This document shows, piece after piece, positions 58,284 through 64,000 of a stretch of DNA of 64,000 nt; position 1 is the stretch's first letter; the number at the start of each line of letters is the position of its first letter. The notes beneath the pieces were generated by a model. It saw only the letters and a program-made list of their open reading frames with translations. It had not been told where the DNA came from and ran no database searches. The stretch covers positions 1-64,000 of the forward strand of contig JAYVPW010000150.1 in NCBI GenBank assembly GCA_043777315.1. The letters are read 5' to 3'. This stretch comes from CAIURC01 sp043777315. Lineage in GTDB: Bacteria; Verrucomicrobiota; Verrucomicrobiia; Chthoniobacterales; Chthoniobacteraceae. Position numbers and translations under genes: made by a program.

Positions 58284-59161
58284 TTCGCCGGCTCCGGTTT
58301 TCGCACGAGACGCATCCAGCCGATGTAGTCCGGCCATTGGATGGGTTGCCGCCGGGCGAGGCTTTCCGGCACGCCCGCGATTGCTGCGAGCCACCACTGC
58401 GGCTCGCGCAAAATCCAGCGCCAGCCGCGTCTCCACGCGTAGCTCATCTGCCGCGCGGCGCGGAAGGCCAGAACGCCCGGCAGGTGCGGCGCGGGGCAGC
58501 GCATCAGCGCGCTCCAGCATTCGTTGCGCGCGTGCAGATGGTGCATCCGAATTTCATTCCGGTTCACGCGCGAGTAGTGATGCCGCACCGTGATCGACGG
58601 ATCGAAACGCACGCGCCAGCCGGCGGCGAGGCAGCGGAGCGCGAAGTCGGGTTCGTCGTAGGCATTCCAAAAACGCAGGTCGTGTCCGCCGAGCTCGAGG
58701 AAGACGGAGCGTCGAAAAGCGCACGCGCAATTGACGTAGGTTCCCTCCCACCGGGGAGCGCCAAAGCTCGTGGCCGTCAGGGTTTCCGGGAATTCGTCGG
58801 AGCGCTGCGGAAACGACGCGACGCCGAGTTGCGGGTGCTTTTCAAAAAGCTCACGCAGCCTCGCGAGCGCGTCCGGCTCGAGCGGATAGCTGTCGTCATC
58901 GAGGCTGAGCACCAGGTCGGCGGAGGCGTGTCGCATCAGATGGTCGCGCGACGCGGTCGAGCCGAGCGGGCTCGGATTCGTGAAAACGCGAAACGCGGAA
59001 AACTCCGCGGCGAGCATTTCCGCCGTGCCGTCCGAGCAGCCGTCCGCGCAAATCAGCACCTCGTCCGGCGCCGGGGCGAGCGCGGCGATGCGCGCACAAG
59101 TCCGGCGCAAATCCTCGCGCCGATTGCGCGTCGCAATCATCACGGCGCAGGTCGCAGCCAT
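58280..59161 (-). CDS. GT2-family glycosyltransferase
   Basis: 293 residues from ATG 59161, which overlaps the previous stop by one base in TGATG; an ATG at 59167 would add two residues. GT-A fold: MIATRNRREDLRRTCARIAA, the DxD-type metal site LVLSLDDDSYPLEPDALARL, and NAYDEPDFALRCLAAGWRVR, where the ED-like acid acts as base. The C-terminal region is amphipathic (AWRRGWRWILREPQWWLAAI) and may contact the membrane. Confidence 0.9.
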   Translation of the reverse strand: MAATCAVMIATRNRREDLRRTCARIAALAPAPDEVLICADGCSDGTAEMLAAEFSAFRVFTNPSPLGSTASRDHLMRHASADLVLSLDDDSYPLEPDALARLRELFEKHPQLGVASFPQRSDEFPETLTATSFGAPRWEGTYVNCACAFRRSVFLELGGHDLRFWNAYDEPDFALRCLAAGWRVRFDPSITVRHHYSRVNRNEIRMHHLHARNECWSALMRCPAPHLPGVLAFRAARQMSYAWRRGWRWILREPQWWLAAIAGVPESLARRQPIQWPDYIGWMRLVRKPEPAK

Positions 59162-60072
59162 CACCATCCCGGCTGGCCGAGCTCGCGACGGAAGCGCCGC
59201 ACGAGCCAGCGATTGCGCCACTCCGCGGAGATTTGGCGGGCGCGATTGAGCAGCCGCTCGCGGCGGGATGCCGGTGGCGGCGCCTCCTGCATCAGCCACG
59301 TTTTGATGAACTGAAAATTCGAGCGGCTCGGCACTTTTCCGACCCGCTGCTCGAGCCGCGCGCAGAGCGCCTTGGCCTCTCGGGAGTTGTGGTCGTTGAG
59401 TTCGTGGTGGTCGCACCACGGCTTGTCGTCGCCGATGTGGAAGGTGAGGAATTGATTCCACAGCACCTTCGTTTTGAAGCCGGTGAGCACCTCCAGATTG
59501 AGGATCAGCGCGAGATCGAAATCGGGCGCGCCGATGCAAAGATCGCCGAGGTCGAAGCGCCCGATCCATGCGCGCGGGAAGATGAAACAATCGAACCCTT
59601 CGTGCGGCTGGCCGGCTTCCGCATACATCGCGGGAAGCTGGTCGGGAGAATCGTAGCCGCTCGCGATCGTGCGCCGCGGGATGACGTAGGCGCACTCCTC
59701 GCCGGCCCGGACCATCGCCGCGAGCGCGGTGTAGAAATAGGGCTGCGGGCAGATGTCCATGTTCGTGAAAATCACGTATTCGCCGCGCCCGTGGAGCGCC
59801 GCGAGCGAGAGGACTTCCGCGAAGATCGGCAGCGGATCTTTCCAGGCAAGATGTGCGACTTCACCGACGCGGCGCGTGAGTGGCGGCAGGGCGATCGCTG
59901 GTTTTTCCAAGCCCGCCAAATCGTCCGGGAAGGCTGCGGCGATCAGCTCCACCGACTCCACCGGGACCTCCGCGAGCGCGCGGCGGAGCGCTGCGAAAGT
60001 GACGCGCTGAGACCGCTCCGCCGCCGAGCCGGCGGGCGCGGCGAACGGATTGATGAGGTGGGTAAAAAGCAT
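59161..60072 (-). CDS. GT-A-like protein, probable glycosyltransferase
   Basis: 303 residues from ATG 60072 (MLFTHLINPFAAPAGSAAER). It lacks the usual GT2 N-terminus, but YVIFTNMDICPQPYFYTALA carries an acidic metal-site-like NMD, followed by CFIFPRAWIGRFDLGDLCIGAPDFDLALI. The fold seems GT-A-like and it lies among glycosyltransferases. Its function as one is inferred. A frame extending to 60543 would overlap the next gene and is not used. Confidence 0.65.
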   Translation of the reverse strand: MLFTHLINPFAAPAGSAAERSQRVTFAALRRALAEVPVESVELIAAAFPDDLAGLEKPAIALPPLTRRVGEVAHLAWKDPLPIFAEVLSLAALHGRGEYVIFTNMDICPQPYFYTALAAMVRAGEECAYVIPRRTIASGYDSPDQLPAMYAEAGQPHEGFDCFIFPRAWIGRFDLGDLCIGAPDFDLALILNLEVLTGFKTKVLWNQFLTFHIGDDKPWCDHHELNDHNSREAKALCARLEQRVGKVPSRSNFQFIKTWLMQEAPPPASRRERLLNRARQISAEWRNRWLVRRFRRELGQPGW

Positions 60073-60086
60073 CGAAAAAATCGCTC

Positions 60087-60986
60087 TCAACGCGAGAACG
60101 CCGCGCGCAGCGAGAGGATGGGAAAGGCTAGCAGGTAGCGCACCCGGGCCTGTCGGAGGTTCCACGAAAAGGTGCGGCGAAAGAGCTGCCACGCTTCCGC
60201 GCGGGCTCCCGCGCGGAGGCAGGCGAGACTCGCGGGACGGCTGTGAACCGTCAGGATTTCCCGCCGCGCCCGCCGTCGCCAGCGTCCCCCCGGGTAACCG
60301 CCCGCAGTCTCGCGGGCGATCATTTCGAGCACTCCGCGGGCGGAGTTTTGCAGCGAAGCGATCGCGCTCCCGGCATGTCGGCGATACGCAAAAACCGGCG
60401 GTGATTCCACGCGCACAAAGCCCCGTGAAACGCCGAGCCGCAGCCACAAATCCGAGTCTTCGGCGTTGAAGCCGTGGTCCGCGAACCCGCCTGTAGCCTG
60501 CAACGCCGAGCGTTTCACCGCCGTCGCGCAGGTTCCGATCCACGGCACCCGTGGCGCGGTCGAGAGATAATCCGGGTGCGCCGTGTCGCGATATTCTGAA
60601 CGCTGCGGAAACGGCGGCGGATCCGCCTCGCGGAAGTCCACCTGCGTGCCGGCGATGAAATCCGGGCGGTCGTGTCTCTCGATCGCTGCGCGGTAGGTCG
60701 CGAGGGTCCAGGGAAACCAGACGTCATCGCTGTCGAGAAAGGCCACGTATTCCCCCCCCGCGCGCTGCCAGCCCAAATTTCGCGCGGGACCGGGGCCGCG
60801 CCTTTCACTCCGGATGACGGTGAGCCGGTCGCCGAAAGTTTTCAGCACCTCAGCCGTGCCGTCGGTCGAGCCGGCATCGACGACGATGAGCTCGAAATCA
60901 CGGCACTCCTGCGCGAGCACCGAGTCGATCGCGGCGGGGAGAAGATGTGCGCGGTTGAAGGTGGGGATGATCACGGAGAAGAGCAT
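60087..60986 (-). CDS. GT2-family glycosyltransferase
   Basis: 299 residues from ATG 60986. Typical GT2 start SVIIPTFNRAHLLPAAIDSV, VVDAGSTDGTAEVLKTF, DxD-type AFLDSDDVWFPWTLATYRAA, and GFNAEDSDLWLRLGVSRGFV with the catalytic acid. The start overlaps the upstream stop by one base (TGATG). The sugar specificity is not predictable. Confidence 0.92.
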   Translation of the reverse strand: MLFSVIIPTFNRAHLLPAAIDSVLAQECRDFELIVVDAGSTDGTAEVLKTFGDRLTVIRSERRGPGPARNLGWQRAGGEYVAFLDSDDVWFPWTLATYRAAIERHDRPDFIAGTQVDFREADPPPFPQRSEYRDTAHPDYLSTAPRVPWIGTCATAVKRSALQATGGFADHGFNAEDSDLWLRLGVSRGFVRVESPPVFAYRRHAGSAIASLQNSARGVLEMIARETAGGYPGGRWRRRARREILTVHSRPASLACLRAGARAEAWQLFRRTFSWNLRQARVRYLLAFPILSLRAAFSR

Positions 60987-61810
60987 CACGGCCAGAATTT
61001 GCCGCGGTGCAGAAAGCCTTTCGCAGCGCGGATCCACGCGGGTTCGAGGTGATTCGGCAGGCGCGCGGGATCGGCCTTCAGACCGCTCGCGCCGGTGTCG
61101 CAGGTCAGGGTTTCCGGGTCGGCGATTTTCTCCTCCCAGCGCTTTTCGAGGCTGTGGCCAAAGTGCGCCCAGCCGCGCGCCGCCGCCGCGCGCCGCGTGT
61201 CGAGCCGGAGCTGAATCTGCGCCGGGGAACGATATTGAAAATGCTTCAACCGGATGCGCTCCGGCGTGACGAGCCCGAGGTGCCGCGGCCACGCGCCGCC
61301 GGGCCATTGGAGCCTGGCGCGATGCCGGAAAAAACGCGCCTCCGAGGCATCGGCGACGTAGTAGCGCGGCAGATTGGAGTCGTTCATTTCCGGCGCGGCG
61401 CCGTCGGTCTCGAGGCTCAGGCGCGGGAGGTCCGCGGTCGTCAGGTGAAACTGGAAATGCACCGACCAGACGACGTGGTGCGCCGCTGGCACGCGGTCGA
61501 GAAACTCGCGCGGGTCGTCGATGTAGATTTCATCGGCATCCAGCCGGCACCACCAGTCGCCGGGCGAGGCGTCCTCGCGGAAATGCTGGAAAACCTCCGC
61601 ACGCAAACCGTCGTCGAAACGCCGGTCGTCCTGCCGAAACGGGACGACCTGCGCGGACGTGCGCGCGAGTTCCTGGCAGAGCTCCCACGTCCCATCGGTG
61701 CTCCCATTGTCGAAGACGTAAATCCGGTCGCACCATGCCGCGCTTTTCCGCGCGAAGTAGCGCAGGATGTCCGCTTCGTTTTTGACCAGGCAGATGCCGT
61801 GAATGCGCAT
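60986..61810 (-). CDS. GT2-like (Glyco_tranf_2_4 type) glycosyltransferase
   Basis: 274 residues from ATG 61810. MRIHGICLVKNEADILRYFA is the hallmark start of this subgroup, with VFDNGSTDGTWELCQELART and the metal site WWCRLDADEIYIDDPREFLD. It ends with a basic region. It is separated from its upstream neighbour by two bases. Confidence 0.87.
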   Translation of the reverse strand: MRIHGICLVKNEADILRYFARKSAAWCDRIYVFDNGSTDGTWELCQELARTSAQVVPFRQDDRRFDDGLRAEVFQHFREDASPGDWWCRLDADEIYIDDPREFLDRVPAAHHVVWSVHFQFHLTTADLPRLSLETDGAAPEMNDSNLPRYYVADASEARFFRHRARLQWPGGAWPRHLGLVTPERIRLKHFQYRSPAQIQLRLDTRRAAAARGWAHFGHSLEKRWEEKIADPETLTCDTGASGLKADPARLPNHLEPAWIRAAKGFLHRGKFWP

Positions 61811-61812
61811 GC

Positions 61813-62769
61813 TCAGGTGCTCCGCAGATTGCGCCGCCACGAGGCGAATTTCTCGGCCGCGCCGAAGCCGAGCGCCTTGTAAAAAAGGCGATACCCGAGC
61901 GGGGCCGCCGGTCCCTCGAGATGGAGCAATCCGTGGTCGGCGCGTTCGCGCAAATACGTGCGCGCAGCGGCGAGGTCGTGCCCCGCAATGGTGCGCGCCA
62001 TTTCGAAGCACGCCCGCCCGGCGATGCGCTCGTGCTCTTGATTCCAGAGCCGTTGCCCGACCAGCCACGCATGCGCCGCGTCGATGAGCCGCGTCTTCTC
62101 GCGCACCACGAGCAGGGGGTCGCGGCGGCACAGCGTGTCGTCCGACCAGATGCGATAAACGGCGCCCGGCGACGGGGCGAAAACGAAGCGCAAACCGGCC
62201 TGGATCGCGCGCCAATAAAGCTCGTGTTCCTGGCAGCACGGCTGCGTCTCGTTCCAGCCGCCGAGCGCCTCGATCGCGCGCGTGCGCCACAGGCATCCGC
62301 CGGTCTGCGGCAGCCGCCAGCCGAGCCATTGCGCGTAAAGATCGGAGTCGGTCGCGACGTCGCCGAGGCGGCGCGCGGTCGTCTCGCCGGCCGATGTCTC
62401 GACCCAGACCGGGCTGTAAATCACGTCGGCTTCCGCGCCGTCGGACGACTCGGCGAACTGCCGCTCGATCTTTTCCGGCTCGAGGAAATCATCCGCGTCC
62501 AGGAACTGCACCCATTCGCCGCGCGCCTGCTGCTGCGCCTGATTGCGCGCGTAATTCCCGCCGCGGTGCCCGGTCGAAATGACGCGCACTTTTCCATCGA
62601 ATCCGCGCGCGATCTCGACCGAGCGATCCGCGGAGCCGTCATCGACGATGATGATTTCCGTGGTTGGCCAGCTCTGCGCCAGCGCGCTCTCGACGCAGAC
62701 CGCGAGGGAGCGTTCCGCGTTGAAGCAGGGGATGGCGATGGTGACGAGAGGCTCAGGCACGGTGGTCAA
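61813..62769 (-). CDS. GT2-family glycosyltransferase
   Basis: 318 residues if the TTG at 62769 is used, which overlaps the upstream stop as TTGA; a GTG at 62760 (PEPLVTIAIPCFNAERSLAV follows) is an equally likely start. GT2 motifs: IIIVDDGSADRSVEIARGF, VQFLDADDFLEPEKIERQFA, and CCQEHELYWRAIQAGLRFVF with the catalytic acid. It has no membrane segments. Confidence 0.9.
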   Translation of the reverse strand: MTTVPEPLVTIAIPCFNAERSLAVCVESALAQSWPTTEIIIVDDGSADRSVEIARGFDGKVRVISTGHRGGNYARNQAQQQARGEWVQFLDADDFLEPEKIERQFAESSDGAEADVIYSPVWVETSAGETTARRLGDVATDSDLYAQWLGWRLPQTGGCLWRTRAIEALGGWNETQPCCQEHELYWRAIQAGLRFVFAPSPGAVYRIWSDDTLCRRDPLLVVREKTRLIDAAHAWLVGQRLWNQEHERIAGRACFEMARTIAGHDLAAARTYLRERADHGLLHLEGPAAPLGYRLFYKALGFGAAEKFASWRRNLRST

Positions 62770-63938
62770 ACTTGCGGTTCCGAAAAGTTTTGCACAACCC
62801 GGTCATACGTCTCGCGCAGCGCGGCGCACTGCCGTTCCTGCCCGAATTCCCGCTCGATGCGCTCGCGTCCGGCGCGGCAAATCGCCGGGCGATCCAGCGC
62901 CGCCGAGGCCGCGAGATCCAGTGCTGAAGCCAGTCCCGTGACATCGCCCGACTCGCGAAGGAAGCCGGTTTCGCCATCGGAGATCAGCTCCGGGATGTCG
63001 CAGTGCGCGGTGCCGAGGCAGAGCATTCCGGTCGCCATCGCTTCAGTCAGCGCCAGCGGCGAGCCGCCTTCCGCGTCGCCATTCGCGGCGTGTTTGCTCG
63101 GGCAGAGAAAAAGGTGCGCCCCGCGCAAATGGACGCGCGCTTCCGCGGGCGGGAGGAAGCCGGTGAAGTGAATCCGCGCGGTGAGATCGGGCGCGGAGGC
63201 GATTTCGTGGAGTTCGTTTTTGATCCGGTCGCCCGCCGCGTCGGTGGCGTCGCCGATGATCGTCATTTGCAGGTCCGCTCCTCCGCGAACAGCTTGGGCA
63301 AAGGCGCGGAGGCCATCGGGCAGCCCTTTCTTTTCGACGAATCGGCCCATCATCACGACTCGCAGCGGCGCGGAAAAATCGCGGGGGAGGAAGGGCAGCG
63401 CGGCGAGATCCACGCCGAGGCGGATGACTTCCACCTTCTCCTCGGGGCAGCCGATGGCGACGAGACGGCGGCGCATCGCGGGGCCTTCCGCGAGAAAGAA
63501 ATCACCGCGCGAAAACAGCTCGCGCAGGCGCTCCGGCCAGACCTCGCCGGAGGCTGGAAGCATCCACGCGTCGATCCCGTAGAAGGAGGTAATCATCGGC
63601 ACGCCGAGCGCGCGCTGCAGCGGCAGCGAGGCCCAGCCGCGCATCCCGAAATGCGCGTGAATCAAGGCGGGACGCCACTTCCGGGCGGCCGCACCGGCGA
63701 CGAGCTGCGGCTGGCCGAGCCGGAATGCGACGGAGTTGGCGAGGCGCGCGAGGCCGCATTTTTCCGACCACGGCGGCGGATCGAGCAGCACCGGTGCGCC
63801 ATCGATCGGGAAAAGCGCGCGATTTTCCTCCCGACTGCAGAGCACGGCGGGGCGGACGCCGGGCACGCGGGTGATCTGCGGATGAATCCAATTTTCCGAG
63901 GTCGGGAGGAACGTCTCGAGCGCGTGGAGGACTTTCAT
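62766..63938 (-). CDS. GT4-type glycosyltransferase
   Basis: 390 residues from ATG 63938 (MKVLHALETFLPTSENWIHP). GT-B fold with IHAHFGMRGWASLPLQRALG, the donor-domain loop VVMMGRFVEKKGLPDGLRAF, and EX7E in AEGGSPLALTEAMATGMLCL. Similar enzymes (colanic acid WcaL-like) act on exopolysaccharides. ATG overlaps the stop of the partial upstream gene. Confidence 0.9.
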   Translation of the reverse strand: MKVLHALETFLPTSENWIHPQITRVPGVRPAVLCSREENRALFPIDGAPVLLDPPPWSEKCGLARLANSVAFRLGQPQLVAGAAARKWRPALIHAHFGMRGWASLPLQRALGVPMITSFYGIDAWMLPASGEVWPERLRELFSRGDFFLAEGPAMRRRLVAIGCPEEKVEVIRLGVDLAALPFLPRDFSAPLRVVMMGRFVEKKGLPDGLRAFAQAVRGGADLQMTIIGDATDAAGDRIKNELHEIASAPDLTARIHFTGFLPPAEARVHLRGAHLFLCPSKHAANGDAEGGSPLALTEAMATGMLCLGTAHCDIPELISDGETGFLRESGDVTGLASALDLAASAALDRPAICRAGRERIEREFGQERQCAALRETYDRVVQNFSEPQV

Positions 63939-64000
63939 CGGGAGGCTCGCGGTCTCGCGAAGCGGAGGATGGCTTTCGCCTGCGCACGCGCTTTCGGCGG
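63935..64000 (-). CDS. partial CDS, C-terminus only
   Basis: The last 21 codons of a minus-strand gene that continues past the window edge: a basic tail ending AKAILRFARPRASR. Its TGA overlaps the ATG of the next gene in ATGA, the pattern used throughout this cluster, which is the main support for it being real. Its product cannot be identified. Confidence 0.5.
   Translation of the reverse strand, partial: PPKARAQAKAILRFARPRASR

Noticed and set aside
1..64000. rRNA or tRNA genes
   Set aside because: Intergenic gaps were read for cloverleaf-like and rRNA-like sequence; none was convincing. Most gaps hold palindromic repeats.

Overview
The window is GC-rich (by eye about two thirds G+C) and looks like a chromosome segment of a Verrucomicrobiota bacterium. 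The gene families point there: DUF6797 and DUF6807 proteins, a PVC-style multihaem cytochrome, an SGNH/beta-propeller/HEAT/cupredoxin fusion, a sialate O-acetylesterase, and a MoxR-DUF58-BatA-large VWA-DUF4175-prenyltransferase-repeat operon. The phylum is an inference from gene content; the window contains no rRNA and I saw no tRNA.

Layout. 1-950: remnants, including a decayed DUF6807 gene. 1050-4208: an SPFH/flotillin-like membrane protein and an FAH-family hydrolase. 4432-9334: a signalling cluster on the minus strand, namely a CheB-CheR-PAS-histidine kinase fusion, a single-domain receiver and a lone HisKA_3 dimerisation domain. 9447-15506: alanine dehydrogenase, a five-haem cytochrome and a frameshifted DUF6797 gene, separated by palindromic repeat elements. 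15568-17423: a secreted protein, an ECF sigma factor and a probable anti-sigma partner. 17724-32730: a long MoxR/VWA operon. 32770-36287: a decayed region with an FN3-like remnant, a degenerate minisatellite and a broken MmeI-like restriction-modification gene. 36484-52313: mostly exported and housekeeping proteins (a cupredoxin fusion, a beta-barrel protein, a double GlcG-domain protein, an internally deleted phospholipase D, glutamate 5-kinase, dGTPase, a LON-domain protein, an MnmC-like methyltransferase, a sialate O-acetylesterase). 52432-64000: a tightly packed minus-strand polysaccharide cluster with glycosyltransferases and one polymerase-like membrane protein, running off the right edge.

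The most unusual content is in the MoxR/VWA operon. Five of its gene junctions carry inverted-repeat cassettes. Two of these hold a gene for a small four-helix-bundle protein (23S rRNA intervening-protein/S23 family). Four cassettes are bounded by inverted arms of exactly five copies of the heptamer GAACGTC. That heptamer, repeated, has no stop codon in any of the six frames. At three junctions the cassette lies inside a small ORF that overlaps the upstream stop and the downstream start. In the fourth it sits inside the N-terminus of the last gene, just ahead of its signal peptide. This looks like a mobile or amplifying element adapted to polycistronic operons. I cannot see any transposase.

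Several other repeat families are scattered through the window: about 160-bp palindromes beginning GGGTAGCGC, a 128-bp palindrome read in frame inside the restriction gene, a family ending CTCAGGATGAC, and a 177-bp element with 18-bp terminal inverted repeats. Some touch or supply the stop codons of neighbouring genes.
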